Positions 27,946 through 38,719 of a DNA stretch of 64,000 nucleotides are shown in pieces (the first letter of the stretch is position 1; every line of letters begins with the position of its first letter). Position numbers and translations under genes: made by a program. Under the pieces are notes generated by a model, which searched no databases, was not told where the DNA came from, and worked only from the letters and a program-made list of their open reading frames with translations. Source of the DNA: an uncultured Alphaproteobacteria bacterium (GTDB lineage Bacteria; Pseudomonadota; Alphaproteobacteria; HIMB59); assembly GCA_902546975.1 (NCBI GenBank), contig CACCLU010000002.1:1-64000 (forward strand). Direction: 5' to 3'.

Positions 27946-28418
27946 ATTACAGTATTAAATCTAAAGAACATTTAAATTGGCTCCACGAGCATCATATTGA
28001 ACTAGATTTATCATGGACTAAAGTCGCAATAGACGATCATTTTAAGAATAAAAGAGCCCTCAATATATTTGCAATTGAAAAAAAGACACTAGGTTTGATA
28101 CTCGGTCATTTCCTTTATGAAGATCAAAAAAGCATTGAGTACGAAATACTACATTTAGCAGTTTTAAACAAGCATAGGGGAAAAGGTGTAGGCTTTCTTT
28201 TACTGTCCGAATTAGAAAAACAGCTTAGAAGTGTTAAAAACAGTGTAAAAATTTATCTTGAAGTTAGTGCTGAAAATAAATTTGCTATTAAACTTTATGA
28301 AAAATTAGGCTATAAAGCCTACAATGAAAGAAATAACTATTATCGGAGTAAGTCTATAAACGCTCCGCATACTCAAGACGCAATTTTGTTTGCCAAATCC
28401 CTTAATGTCATCAAATAA
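27942..28418 (+). CDS. rimI: GNAT acetyltransferase, RimI-like
   Basis: ILHLAVLNKHRGKGVGFLLLSELEKQL, LEVSAENKFAIKLYEKLGYK; TTG start. Confidence 0.85.
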   Translation: MNYSIKSKEHLNWLHEHHIELDLSWTKVAIDDHFKNKRALNIFAIEKKTLGLILGHFLYEDQKSIEYEILHLAVLNKHRGKGVGFLLLSELEKQLRSVKNSVKIYLEVSAENKFAIKLYEKLGYKAYNERNNYYRSKSINAPHTQDAILFAKSLNVIK

Positions 28419-29718
28419 GAAATTTTATATTAGAACATTTGGTTGTCAGATGAATGTTTATGACTCTGATAAAATGAAAGATATTTTTCTATCGCATAAT
28501 ATTAATCAAACAGATGACTTTCAAAATGCAGACTATGTAGTTTTAAATACTTGCCACATCCGTGAAAAGGCAACAGAAAAAACATTTTCAGATTTAGGAA
28601 AAATTCACAAAAAAGGTAAAGAAGATCAAAAAGTTATTGTTGCCGGCTGTGTAGCTCAAGCTGAAGGTGAATTAATTCAAAAAAGGGCACCTTACGTGGA
28701 CTTAGTGATCGGACCACAATCCATTCAGTCATTAAATAAATTTTTAGATAAAAATAATTTACCAAAAACCTCTATCACTGAATTTGATGTGAATGAAAAA
28801 TTTGACACACTCAATCATATTAAAACGAATACATCGAATAAATCTGCATTTGTGACTATTCAAGAAGGTTGTGATAAGTTTTGTCATTTCTGCGTTGTTC
28901 CCTATACAAGAGGATCAGAATATTCAAGAACAGTTAAGGAAATCTCTGATGAGGTTAAATCTTTAATTGATCAGGGGGTGGTGGAATTCACACTTTTAGG
29001 TCAAAATGTTAATGCCTATCATGGTTTAGACACTCAAGGTCAATCAAATAATCTAGCATCTCTTATTAACAGTATTAGTTTAATAAATGGAGTTGAAAGA
29101 ATTACTTATTCTACAAGTCACCCTGTGAATATGACTGATGATCTAATTTCCCTTCATGGTGAAAACTCTAAACTTATGCCCTATCTTCACCTTCCTGTTC
29201 AATCAGGTTCCGACAAAGTTTTAAAATTAATGAATAGAAAACATACCAGAGATTATTATTTTGAAATCATCGAAAAGGTTAGAAAAGTAAAACCCGATAT
29301 AGCACTTTCCTCGGACTTTATTATTGGTTTTCCTGGAGAAACAGACAAAGATTTTGGAGACACAATCGATCTAATTGAAAGAGTTAAATACATGAATTCT
29401 TATTCTTTTAAGTACAGCCCAAGACCAGGTACACCTGCAGCCGATCGTGAAGAAATAGATGAAGCAATTCTCAATGAGCGATTAAAGATCACACAAGATT
29501 TACTCAATGAACAACAAATTGAATACAACAACCAGTTTGTAAAAAAGACAGTGCAAGTATTAATTGATGGTGCTGGTAAACACTCGGGACAAATCAAAGG
29601 CAAGTCACAATTTAATCAAAGTGTAGCCCTGCAGGGGGAAAAAGAAATAATTGGTCAAATAATTCCTGTGCAAATCAAAGAGGTTTTAACACACTCATTA
29701 TTGGGAGAAAAAATTTAG
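28405..29718 (+). CDS. miaB: tRNA-2-methylthio-N6-dimethylallyladenosine synthase
   Basis: FYIRTFGCQMNVYDSDKM, GCDKFCHFCVVPYTRGSEYSR radical-SAM motif; start moved to internal ATG. Confidence 0.97.
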   Translation: MSSNKKFYIRTFGCQMNVYDSDKMKDIFLSHNINQTDDFQNADYVVLNTCHIREKATEKTFSDLGKIHKKGKEDQKVIVAGCVAQAEGELIQKRAPYVDLVIGPQSIQSLNKFLDKNNLPKTSITEFDVNEKFDTLNHIKTNTSNKSAFVTIQEGCDKFCHFCVVPYTRGSEYSRTVKEISDEVKSLIDQGVVEFTLLGQNVNAYHGLDTQGQSNNLASLINSISLINGVERITYSTSHPVNMTDDLISLHGENSKLMPYLHLPVQSGSDKVLKLMNRKHTRDYYFEIIEKVRKVKPDIALSSDFIIGFPGETDKDFGDTIDLIERVKYMNSYSFKYSPRPGTPAADREEIDEAILNERLKITQDLLNEQQIEYNNQFVKKTVQVLIDGAGKHSGQIKGKSQFNQSVALQGEKEIIGQIIPVQIKEVLTHSLLGEKI

Positions 29719-30675
29719 TTGAGTCCTGTAAATATTTCTTCCCATCAAAAACAACTCGAGTTTGAGGATAATCAATTTCTATCAAGCCTATTTGGTTACC
29801 ACGATAAAAATTTAAAGGTCTTAGAGAATAAATTTAAAGTAAAGCTATACACAAGAGGCAACCTTCTATCTATAAAAGGTAATAGAGATCCAGTTGAAAA
29901 AGCCTACTTTATTATTCAAGGCTTATACCAAAAATTAAAGAACAATGATATTTCCGCAGAAGAAATAGAAAACAATATTGATTTAGCAAAACCTACATAT
30001 ATCAAAGAACAAATCGAACAAGATCAGAAATTTCAAATCAATACAAAATTAAAAACAATTTATCCCAAGACTAAAAACCAAGAGCTCTTTTTAAAAGAAA
30101 TGAGATCAAAAGATGTCGTTTTTGCTGTTGGTCCAGCGGGAACAGGAAAAACTTACTTAGCTGTTGCATATGCAGTTAGTCTTTTTGTAGAAGGAAAAAT
30201 TAATCGATTAATATTATCAAGACCAGCAGTTGAAGCGGGTGAACGATTAGGTTTTTTACCTGGAGATATGAAAGAGAAAATTGATCCCTATTTACGACCA
30301 CTTTACGATGCCTTGTATGAGATGATGCCAGGTGAAGAAATTGACCGAAAAATGGTAAATAATTTAATAGAAATAGCTCCTCTCGCCTTTATGAGAGGAA
30401 GAACATTAAATAAATCTTTCATAATTTTAGATGAAGCACAAAACACCTTATCAACACAGATGAAAATGTTCTTAACTAGATTAGGACAAAACTCAAAAAT
30501 GGTTATCACGGGAGATTTAAGTCAAAAAGATTTACCCGATAATGCAAAAAGTGGAATGCAGGATGCAATGGAAAAATTAGAAAAAGTTAAAGACATTGGG
30601 TTTGTTCATTTAAATAGTAGTGATGTATGCAGACATACACTAGTAGAAAAAATAATTAATGCTTACGATAAGTAA
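29719..30675 (+). CDS. ybeZ: PhoH-like ATPase (YbeZ)
   Basis: VGPAGTGKTYLAVAYAV, LSRPAVEAGERLGFLPGDMKEKIDPYLRPLYDAL, DEAQNT; TTG start. Confidence 0.96.
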   Translation: MSPVNISSHQKQLEFEDNQFLSSLFGYHDKNLKVLENKFKVKLYTRGNLLSIKGNRDPVEKAYFIIQGLYQKLKNNDISAEEIENNIDLAKPTYIKEQIEQDQKFQINTKLKTIYPKTKNQELFLKEMRSKDVVFAVGPAGTGKTYLAVAYAVSLFVEGKINRLILSRPAVEAGERLGFLPGDMKEKIDPYLRPLYDALYEMMPGEEIDRKMVNNLIEIAPLAFMRGRTLNKSFIILDEAQNTLSTQMKMFLTRLGQNSKMVITGDLSQKDLPDNAKSGMQDAMEKLEKVKDIGFVHLNSSDVCRHTLVEKIINAYDK

Positions 30676-30677
30676 TT

Positions 30678-31127
30678 TTGAGGATTAGTAATAAAAAATT
30701 TGTGATTGAGATAATTGGAGATAAGAATTTAGAGCAATTTCTAAAATCCTCCAAGGAAAAGCTAAAAAAAATGTCAGAATATTTTCAAACAATCCATCAA
30801 GCTGATCATCAAACACAACTGACAATAAAAATAGTTTCTAATGAAGAAATTAAAAGCATGAACAAAAAATTTAAAAATAAAAATAAAATCACAGATGTGT
30901 TATCTTTTCCTGATGGAGACTTTTCTGGTGATATCGCTATTGCAGATAGTTACATTTTAAATCGCAATAAAAAAATTAACGAACAAAACTTTTTTATGCT
31001 AGTGAGTCATGGTTTACATCATTTATTTGGTTATCATCACTACGATAAACAATCGAGAAGCAATATGAGATTTTTAGAAAACACACTGATGAAATTATTA
31101 GGTTTAAAAAAAGTACATGAAAATTAA
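30678..31127 (+). CDS. ybeY: Endoribonuclease YbeY
   Basis: TDVLSFPDG, SHGLHHLFGYHHYD (H3xH5xH-type motif); TTG start. Confidence 0.92.
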   Translation: MRISNKKFVIEIIGDKNLEQFLKSSKEKLKKMSEYFQTIHQADHQTQLTIKIVSNEEIKSMNKKFKNKNKITDVLSFPDGDFSGDIAIADSYILNRNKKINEQNFFMLVSHGLHHLFGYHHYDKQSRSNMRFLENTLMKLLGLKKVHEN

Positions 31128-31944
31128 AAAAAATTTAGCCATAAAATTAGTCAAAGAACTTATTCAAGACGAGAATTTTAAAAAAGATATTATTGATCTT
31201 ATCTCAGCGACTTCAGATAGTTCAGGGATTGCCAAGAATGAAGAAAAAAAAATCTTTAATAACCTTTTAAAGGTACACAAAAAAACAGTTGATGATGTAA
31301 TGGTTCCAAGAGGTGAGATAATTTTTATTGACCAAAATATTGATAAAGAAAACATCATTAAAATTATCAATAAAGAAGCTCACTCAAGAATGCCAGTCGT
31401 AAAAAAGGACTTAGAACATTGCTTGGGAATGGTTCATATCAAGGATTTATTCAAGAAAATCAACAATAAGTCTTTTAATATCAAGAGTTTGTTAAGAGAG
31501 GTTATTTATATCCCCTCTGCTACACCTGTTTTTAATCTTCTTCAAAAAATGAAAAAACAAAACATCCATTTAGCAATTGTCATGGATGAATTTAATAGTG
31601 TTACTGGTTTGGTTACCATCGAAGACTTAGTGGAAGAAATAGTAGGTGAGATTGAAGACGAACACGATAAGGATGAAGCACCGATGTTTCGACAAAAAAA
31701 CAATAATATAATTATGGATGCCGCAATGCTTGTTGATGATTTTGAAAGAGAATTTGATGTCAATATCCCAGATGATTTAAAAGAGGATGTAGGAACTATA
31801 GGTGGTATCATATTTAATATAGCTGGTCGTATACCAAAGAAAAAAGAAAAATTTACAATAAATAAAAAATTATCTTTCACCATTCACAAGGTATCAACAA
31901 GAAAAATTCTTGAAGTTGTGGTTAGTGGTGTCAAATCTCAATAA
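31117..31944 (+). CDS. corC: CBS-domain CorC/hemolysin-like protein
   Basis: DVMVPRGEIIFID, SRMPVVKKDLEHCLGMVHIKDL, VMDEFNSVTGLVTIEDLVEEIVGEIEDEHD. Confidence 0.93.
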   Translation: MKIKKNLAIKLVKELIQDENFKKDIIDLISATSDSSGIAKNEEKKIFNNLLKVHKKTVDDVMVPRGEIIFIDQNIDKENIIKIINKEAHSRMPVVKKDLEHCLGMVHIKDLFKKINNKSFNIKSLLREVIYIPSATPVFNLLQKMKKQNIHLAIVMDEFNSVTGLVTIEDLVEEIVGEIEDEHDKDEAPMFRQKNNNIIMDAAMLVDDFEREFDVNIPDDLKEDVGTIGGIIFNIAGRIPKKKEKFTINKKLSFTIHKVSTRKILEVVVSGVKSQ

Positions 31945-33424
31945 TCTACTGCCCTATCTCTCTAGGCCAATAAGTTTAATAATTATTTTTTCTATTGTTT
32001 ATGTATTTTCTCTTCCTCCATTCGGAGTATCTATTTTCTATTACATATCATTTTCAATCATTTTTTATAATATTCTAACTAATGATAATTTTTCGAAAAG
32101 ATATATATTTTATTTTTTCCTATTTACTCAAATAATTACATTAGGCTGGATTACACAGTCCTTTTATTCAGGAGGTTTTGGATATTTATTCTTAGGTATT
32201 ATTTTAGTTGGTGTACTCTCTATATTTATTGCATTCCTACATTATTCAGCAACAATTCTAATCCTAGTTACATTTAAAAAAAAATTACTACAGATTTTCT
32301 TATTACCACTAGGTTTATCTATAGTAGAAATACTAAAGGAATTTATTTTCGGAGGCTTCCCTTGGAATCCTAGTGCAATCATATATTACAAAAATATTTG
32401 GATCTTAAAATCACTACCATTTTTTGGTGTTTATGGTTTGGGATTAGTTGTCCATTTGATTGTGGGTTTAATTATTTATTTTCTCTATTACAAAAAAAAA
32501 GTTGTAATTTTTAGTTTATCATCAGTACTTGTTTTAATTTATGCATTTGGTTTTTTTGAAAATAATACTGAGAGAAAAACAAACAATGAAACTCTAAACA
32601 TTCTTTTAATTCAACCTAATCTTTATGAGTCATTAGTAGAATTTGACGTTCTAAGAAACCTTGAAATATATGAAAAATTAACCCTCGAAGCTCTCACAAA
32701 TTCTCCAAAAACAGATTTAATTATTTGGCCTGAAGGCTCATTACCTATTGATTTAAATAACAGGGTCGGACTTCTTAGTAGATTATCCTCTTTAATTAAT
32801 GAGGATCAAAAAATAATAGTTGGGTCGAGTGCTATCGAGGAAAACCAATTATTTAATCGTCTATATATCATCGATCATCAAGGAAAGATTATTGATTTTT
32901 ATGATAAACAAAAGTTGGTTTTATTTGGAGAATACATTCCCTTTGTAAAACCTATTGTAAGCAAATTTTTAAATTTAGGAATGAACTATACTCCTGGAAT
33001 TAATCAAAAAATCTTAAAATTACCTAAAAATATAAACGCTGTTCCAATGATTTGTTTTGAGTCTATTTTTAATTACAAATCAATTAATACTGAGGTTTGT
33101 AATGCAGATATGGTGATACAAATTTCAAATGACTCTTGGTTTGGTAAATGGTACGGGCCACATCAACACCTGGCTAATTCCCTTTTAAGAAGTGTTGAAT
33201 TCCAAAAACCTCTCATAAGATCAACTCCTTCAGGTATTACATCTGTTATTGATTATTCGGGTAAAATTATTGAGACCATTCCAACAAACAAAAAAGGTTA
33301 CCTCTATTATCAACATCCAATTAATAAATATCAATCAAATTGTTCATCAACTTTATTTCCAGTTACTCTTATGATTTTCTTAATGTTTTTAGTTAGTTTT
33401 TTATATGTTCGAATCAAAAAATAA
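31910..33424 (+). CDS. lnt: Apolipoprotein N-acyltransferase
   Basis: GGFPWNPS, LIIWPEGSLP, FGEYIPF, MICFESIF, SNDSWFG; exact start uncertain (TTG 31910 or a GTG shortly after). Confidence 0.93.
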   Translation: MKLWLVVSNLNNLLPYLSRPISLIIIFSIVYVFSLPPFGVSIFYYISFSIIFYNILTNDNFSKRYIFYFFLFTQIITLGWITQSFYSGGFGYLFLGIILVGVLSIFIAFLHYSATILILVTFKKKLLQIFLLPLGLSIVEILKEFIFGGFPWNPSAIIYYKNIWILKSLPFFGVYGLGLVVHLIVGLIIYFLYYKKKVVIFSLSSVLVLIYAFGFFENNTERKTNNETLNILLIQPNLYESLVEFDVLRNLEIYEKLTLEALTNSPKTDLIIWPEGSLPIDLNNRVGLLSRLSSLINEDQKIIVGSSAIEENQLFNRLYIIDHQGKIIDFYDKQKLVLFGEYIPFVKPIVSKFLNLGMNYTPGINQKILKLPKNINAVPMICFESIFNYKSINTEVCNADMVIQISNDSWFGKWYGPHQHLANSLLRSVEFQKPLIRSTPSGITSVIDYSGKIIETIPTNKKGYLYYQHPINKYQSNCSSTLFPVTLMIFLMFLVSFLYVRIKK

Positions 33425-34049
33425 ATACTTTGGTAGAAAAAAAGGAAAGTCGTTTGTAAGACTCGAGCAATACTCGAAATTTCTTAAAGAACCAAACAAA
33501 AGATTATTTAATAAAATCAAAACACCAAGAATTTTAGAAATTGGAATTGGTGATGGAGAAAAAATTAGTGAAGATGCAAAACTATATTCAAAAATAAACT
33601 TTATTGGTTGTGATATTTTTGCTGATGGAGTTCTAAGAGCTATCAGAAACTCTGTTAATGATAATTTGAAAAACCTTCAAGTATTCCATTTAAACATTCA
33701 AGATCTTTTACCATTCATACCAAACAATTATCTTCAGGAAATAAGAATATACTTTCCAGATCCGTGGCCCAAAAATAAGCATAAAAAAAGAAGAACTGTT
33801 AACCAACTCCTTGTAAAAGATCTCACTAAAAAACTAAAAAAAAATGGATTTGTTCGTTTTGCAACTGATCATGGTGACTATTTTATTGAAGCTTTAGCCT
33901 TGATGAAAAAGTTCAAATACACCATGCCAGATATTAGCCCTAAATGTTGGAAATATAGTGATCCCAACGCTTTACACACTAAATTTGAGAAAAAAGCCTT
34001 AGACAAAAATCATAAATTATTCTATTTTAGCGTTCTTAAAAATTATTAA
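33405..34049 (+). CDS. trmB: tRNA (guanine-N7)-methyltransferase
   Basis: EIGIGDGEKI, IRIYFPDPWPKNKHKKRR, FATDHGDYF. Confidence 0.96.
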   Translation: MFESKNKYFGRKKGKSFVRLEQYSKFLKEPNKRLFNKIKTPRILEIGIGDGEKISEDAKLYSKINFIGCDIFADGVLRAIRNSVNDNLKNLQVFHLNIQDLLPFIPNNYLQEIRIYFPDPWPKNKHKKRRTVNQLLVKDLTKKLKKNGFVRFATDHGDYFIEALALMKKFKYTMPDISPKCWKYSDPNALHTKFEKKALDKNHKLFYFSVLKNY

Positions 34050-34061
34050 CCAACGATGAGG

Positions 34062-34087
34062 AGGTGGGTTATCCCGCCTTTTTTTTT
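34062..34087 (+). terminator. Rho-independent terminator/attenuator between trmB and nusA
   Basis: AGGTGGG-TTAT-CCCGCCT followed by an uninterrupted T tract. Confidence 0.8.
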
Positions 34088-34101
34088 AACTAGAAAAGAT
34101 A

Positions 34102-35604
34102 ATGCTAAATAACACAGAAATATTAAAAGTTGCCGAAGTCGTCTCACAAGAGAAGGGCATCGAAATGGATATAGTAATGGAGGCTCTTGAGGAGTCTTTT
34201 GAAATTATTGGAAAATCAAAATACGGAATGGACAATAACATTAAAGCATCTATTGACCGTATGACAGGAAATATAAGTTTATCTCATATTAAAGATGTAG
34301 TTGAAAAAATTGATCCTGTTTTGCAGGCAAATCAAATTTTATTAGATCATGCTAAAAAATATGATGCTGATACTGAAATTGGAAAACAAATAACAATTCC
34401 TTTACCATCCGTAAACTTTGGAAGAGTAACAGCCAATATGGCAAGGCAAGTTATTTACTCTAGAGTTAGAGAAGCTGAAAAAAGAAGACAGTTTAATGAT
34501 TTCAAAGATCGCGTCGGAGAAGTTTTGTCGGGTATTGTAAAAAGAATTGAGTTTGGAAATATTATTGTTGATCTTGGTAAAGCTGAGGGATTTTTAAGAA
34601 AAGATGAACTCATTCCAAGAGAGAATTTTAAAAATGGTGATCGTATAAGAGCTTATTTCTTCGATATAAAAGAAGAGGCCAAAGGACATCAAATTTTTCT
34701 TTCAAGAACTCACCCTCAGTTTATGGCGAAACTATTTGAACAGGAAGTACCTGAAATATATGAGGGTCAAATAGAAATTTTATCTGTTGCTAGAGACCCT
34801 GGTAGTAGAGGAAAGATTACAGTTCGTGCGAACGATAAGTCCATCGATCCAGTTGGTGCATGCGTAGGTATGAGAGGTTCAAGAGTTCAGGCTATTGTTA
34901 ATGAATTACAAGGTGAAAAAATTGATATCGTAAATTGGTCAGAGTTAAAGTCGATGTATGTTCAAAATGCTATTGCACCCGCACAAGTTGCAAAAGTTAA
35001 CGAATTTGAAGACTCTAATAGAGTGGAGATAGTTTTACCCGAGGATCAGTTAAGTATTGCTATTGGTAGAAGAGGTCAAAATGTAAAATTAGCTTCAATA
35101 CTTACCAATCTTGAAATTGATATACTAACTGAAAAAGAAGACGCAGAAAGAAGACAAGAGGAATTTAAAAAAATCACTTCTCTTTTTGCTGAAAAACTTG
35201 ATCTCGAAGATATGATCGCACAGTTATTAGCGGTCGAGGGATACACAAGTATTGAAAAAATTGCTAATGCCTCAATCCAAGATATAGAAAAAATTGAAGG
35301 ATTTGATAATGAACTTGCTGCTGAGATATACGCTCGTGCAACGCAGTATATGGAAAACGAGAAGGCAGAACTTGAGAAATTAATACAATCTTCAAAACTA
35401 GATGATTATGTCAAAGGAATTTCAGAGTTTGATAATAAAATTTTAGCTACATTGATAGAGAACAATATCTTTTCACGTCAAGACCTTGCAGATTTAGCAA
35501 CTGATGAATTAGTGGGTAGAGACGGCATACTACAAAAAAGAGTTGAGAAATCTGCTGCAGAAAAAATTATAATGGATGCTAGGGAGATTTATCTTAATAG
35601 CTAA
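34102..35604 (+). CDS. nusA: Transcription termination/antitermination factor NusA
   Basis: N-terminal NusA domain, S1 and KH regions (DPVGACVGMRGSRVQAIVNELQGEKIDIV). Confidence 0.97.
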   Translation: MLNNTEILKVAEVVSQEKGIEMDIVMEALEESFEIIGKSKYGMDNNIKASIDRMTGNISLSHIKDVVEKIDPVLQANQILLDHAKKYDADTEIGKQITIPLPSVNFGRVTANMARQVIYSRVREAEKRRQFNDFKDRVGEVLSGIVKRIEFGNIIVDLGKAEGFLRKDELIPRENFKNGDRIRAYFFDIKEEAKGHQIFLSRTHPQFMAKLFEQEVPEIYEGQIEILSVARDPGSRGKITVRANDKSIDPVGACVGMRGSRVQAIVNELQGEKIDIVNWSELKSMYVQNAIAPAQVAKVNEFEDSNRVEIVLPEDQLSIAIGRRGQNVKLASILTNLEIDILTEKEDAERRQEEFKKITSLFAEKLDLEDMIAQLLAVEGYTSIEKIANASIQDIEKIEGFDNELAAEIYARATQYMENEKAELEKLIQSSKLDDYVKGISEFDNKILATLIENNIFSRQDLADLATDELVGRDGILQKRVEKSAAEKIIMDAREIYLNS

Positions 35605-35610
35605 TTTTGA

Positions 35611-37623
35611 ATGACAAAAGAGACAAAGAACACAAATACATCTTCAGCTAAGCCTTCTACGACTACCTCTACAACTTCTACTCCTCCCAGAAAAAAACTA
35701 ACTCTCAATACAACAGCATTTCAAAAAAAACTATCCTCTATTTCAGTTAATAATCTTTTAGATGAAGAACCAGACTACGAAAAAATGCCCAGTCTTGCAA
35801 AAACAAAAAGAAATAGAGAAAAACAAAAAACAAAATTTAAGCCAAATTTAACTAGTTCTCAAAAAATTGTTCGTGAAGTTGACATACCTGTAAAAATTTC
35901 AGTGCAGGAATTAGCTAGTAGAATGTCTGAAAAAACAGGTGATGTTGTAAAAGCTCTTATGAAAAGTGGAATTATGGCTACGGCTAATCAATATATAGAT
36001 GGTGATACAGCTGAGCTGATAGTTACAGAATTAGGACATACACCGAAAAGAGAAGAAGCGATCAGTTTAAAAGATGAAATCGCAAATCACCAAAAAACAA
36101 ATATATCTAAAATTTTACCTAGGCCTCCAATTGTAACTGTAATGGGCCATGTTGATCATGGTAAAACATCTTTGTTGGATGCACTTAGAAATACTAACGT
36201 AACTTCAAAAGAGTCTGGTGGAATTACTCAACATATTGGTGCATATCAAATTCAACATAAAAACAATCCAATTACATTTTTGGACACACCTGGTCACGCA
36301 GCTTTTTCAAATATACGCTCCAGAGGAGCCAATTTAACAGATCTTGTTGTATTAGTAGTTGCTGCTAACGATAGTGTTAAACCTCAAACAATTGAAGCGA
36401 TTTCACATGCTAAAGCAGCAAAAGTTCCTATTGTTCTCGCAATTAATAAAATGGACTTACCAGATGTTGACCCAAGTATTGTTAGAAATGATTTGTTAAC
36501 TCACGAGGTAGTTGTAGAAAGTTACAGCGGAGATGTATTAGAAACTGAAATATCTGCAATTAAAAAAACAAATCTAGAAAAACTATTAGATAACATTTTA
36601 TTACAAGTAGAAATCCTAGATCTTAATGTCGAACATAACAAACTCGCTGAGGCAATTGTAGTTGAGTCCAAAATTGAAACGGGAAAAGGACCTGTTGCAA
36701 CTGTGATAGTAAAAAATGGAACTTTTAAAGAGGGTGATCATTTTACATGTGGTTCATCTTATGGAAGAGTTAGAGCTTTACTCGATGAAAATGGTAGTAG
36801 GATTAAATCAGCTAGCCCAGGCATGCCTATTGAAGTGTTGGGTTTTGACTCAGTGCCACAAGCAGGCGATACAGTTTATGTTATGCCAAATGAGGATATT
36901 GCAAAAGATATTACAGAAAAAGTAAAAGAACAAAAAAAATTAGAAAATACTGAAGCAGTTAAAAAATCATCACTAGAGGAAATGATGGCTAATGTATCAA
37001 AGGGAGATATTAAAAAACTTCCAATCATTGTCAAAGCAGATGTTCAAGGATCTCTTGAAGCAATAGTTTCCTCACTGGAAAAAGTCGGTAATGAAGAAGT
37101 TAAAATAAATGTCGTCCATAATGCTATTGGTGCAATTAATGAAAGTGATGTGAGTTTAGCGAGTTCCGCACAAGGTTTAGTAATTGGTTTTAATATCAGA
37201 GCTATCCCACAAGCCCGAACAATTGCAAAACGTGATAAAGTAGATATACGATATTATTCAATTATTTATGAATTAATTGATGATATGAAAAAAATGCTCT
37301 CTGGTCTCCTCACTCCAGACACTAAAGAGGAAATTATTGGTCATGCCGAGGTTCGTGATACTTTCAAATCCTCAAAGTTTGGTACAATTGCAGGCTGCTT
37401 TGTTACTGACGGAATAGTCCAAAATTCTGCTAAAATCAGGCTTGTTAGAGAAGGTAAAATCATACACGAAGGAGAAGTTGGTACTCTTAAACGATTTAAA
37501 GATGATGTCAAAGAGGTTAGAGAAAATTACGAGTGTGGTATTTCATTTAAAGACTACTCTGATATTTTGGAAAAAGATGAAATTGAATTTTACGTAACTA
37601 AGGAAGTTCAAAAAGAATTATAG
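35611..37623 (+). CDS. infB: Translation initiation factor IF-2
   Basis: PPIVTVMGHVDHGKTSLLDALR, FLDTPGHAAFSNIRSRGA, NKMDLP. Confidence 0.98.
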   Translation: MTKETKNTNTSSAKPSTTTSTTSTPPRKKLTLNTTAFQKKLSSISVNNLLDEEPDYEKMPSLAKTKRNREKQKTKFKPNLTSSQKIVREVDIPVKISVQELASRMSEKTGDVVKALMKSGIMATANQYIDGDTAELIVTELGHTPKREEAISLKDEIANHQKTNISKILPRPPIVTVMGHVDHGKTSLLDALRNTNVTSKESGGITQHIGAYQIQHKNNPITFLDTPGHAAFSNIRSRGANLTDLVVLVVAANDSVKPQTIEAISHAKAAKVPIVLAINKMDLPDVDPSIVRNDLLTHEVVVESYSGDVLETEISAIKKTNLEKLLDNILLQVEILDLNVEHNKLAEAIVVESKIETGKGPVATVIVKNGTFKEGDHFTCGSSYGRVRALLDENGSRIKSASPGMPIEVLGFDSVPQAGDTVYVMPNEDIAKDITEKVKEQKKLENTEAVKKSSLEEMMANVSKGDIKKLPIIVKADVQGSLEAIVSSLEKVGNEEVKINVVHNAIGAINESDVSLASSAQGLVIGFNIRAIPQARTIAKRDKVDIRYYSIIYELIDDMKKMLSGLLTPDTKEEIIGHAEVRDTFKSSKFGTIAGCFVTDGIVQNSAKIRLVREGKIIHEGEVGTLKRFKDDVKEVRENYECGISFKDYSDILEKDEIEFYVTKEVQKEL

Positions 37624-37624
37624 T

Positions 37625-37969
37625 GTGGACAATAAGCCAAGTTTTCGAACCAAAAAAGTTGAGCTTTCAATTAAAAGACTCGTCTCTGAATATCTCGTAA
37701 CCCAAAAAGATTATCTTTTAAAATTTCCAACCGTTCGTTTCGAAATTACTGAAGTAAAAGTAAGTAAAGATTTGAGATTTGCAAAAATTTATCTTATTCA
37801 TAATATATCAGAGGAGGATTTTAAGGAATTTAATAAACTTTATCTGAGAGAAATACAAAGTTTAATAGCAAGAACTCTTACAAGTAAATATACTCCAAAA
37901 ATATCTTTAATTTTTGATGAATCTTTTCAAGAGTCTTTAAAAGTACAATCACTTTTAGATAAATTATAG
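37625..37969 (+). CDS. rbfA: Ribosome-binding factor A
   Basis: Position between infB and truB; EITEVKVSKDLRFAKIYL. Confidence 0.9.
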   Translation: MDNKPSFRTKKVELSIKRLVSEYLVTQKDYLLKFPTVRFEITEVKVSKDLRFAKIYLIHNISEEDFKEFNKLYLREIQSLIARTLTSKYTPKISLIFDESFQESLKVQSLLDKL

Positions 37970-37972
37970 ATC

Positions 37973-38671
37973 TTGGCAAAAAAAAACTTTCTCAGTGATG
38001 GATGGTTACTAATAAATAAACCACAGGGCATAGAATCATTTGGAGTTATTAGAAAATTAAAATTTCGTTATTCCTTTAAAAAAATTGGCTTTGCTGGAAC
38101 TCTAGACCCTTTAGCTTCTGGTTTATTATTAGTAGGTATTAATAAAGCTACGAAGAAAATACCAAATATACATCAAGAAAAAAAAAGTTATGAGGTTGAG
38201 ATACGATTTGGTGCCTCAACAAATACATTAGACTCAGAGGGTAGATTCTTTAAAATGGAGTCGTCCTCGCATAATATAAACGAAAGAGTTTTACATTTAA
38301 AAAAGTTCATAGGAACATATCAACAAAAAATACCAGACTTTTCTGCGCATAAATTAAATGGTAAAAATTTTTATGAACTTGCTAGAGATAATAAAGCTTT
38401 AGAAGATCGTTATAAAAAAGTATCAATTCAAAGTTTAAAAGTTCTATCTTCAAATAACTCAAAAATGAGGGTTGAGTTGAATTGCCATTCGGGATTTTAT
38501 GTGAGGGCATTCGCAGAAGAATTTGCAAATTCTCTAGGCGACATAGCTTATGCAAGTATGATTAAAAGACTGAAAATAGGGGATTTTGATATAAATCAAG
38601 CTATTCCTTATGAAAAAATCCTTGATTTCTCAAGTATAAATGATTTACATACCAATCTGATTACCATTTGA
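37973..38671 (+). CDS. truB: tRNA pseudouridine-55 synthase
   Basis: DGWLLINKPQGIES, GFAGTLDPLASGLLLVGINKATK; TTG start. Confidence 0.95.
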   Translation: MAKKNFLSDGWLLINKPQGIESFGVIRKLKFRYSFKKIGFAGTLDPLASGLLLVGINKATKKIPNIHQEKKSYEVEIRFGASTNTLDSEGRFFKMESSSHNINERVLHLKKFIGTYQQKIPDFSAHKLNGKNFYELARDNKALEDRYKKVSIQSLKVLSSNNSKMRVELNCHSGFYVRAFAEEFANSLGDIAYASMIKRLKIGDFDINQAIPYEKILDFSSINDLHTNLITI

Positions 38672-38719
38672 ACTGGGCGACATCCTGGTCAGATGAAGTT
38701 TACTTTGAAAGGAGTATTG

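Noticed and set aside
31542-31883. 113-aa ORF antisense to corC
   Set aside because: Shadow ORF, Ser/Ile-rich
38672-38719. Possible structured leader upstream of rpsO (ACTGGGCGACATCCTGGTCAG)
   Set aside because: I could not form a convincing stem by eye; part of it may simply be a spacer with the RBS AAAGGAG
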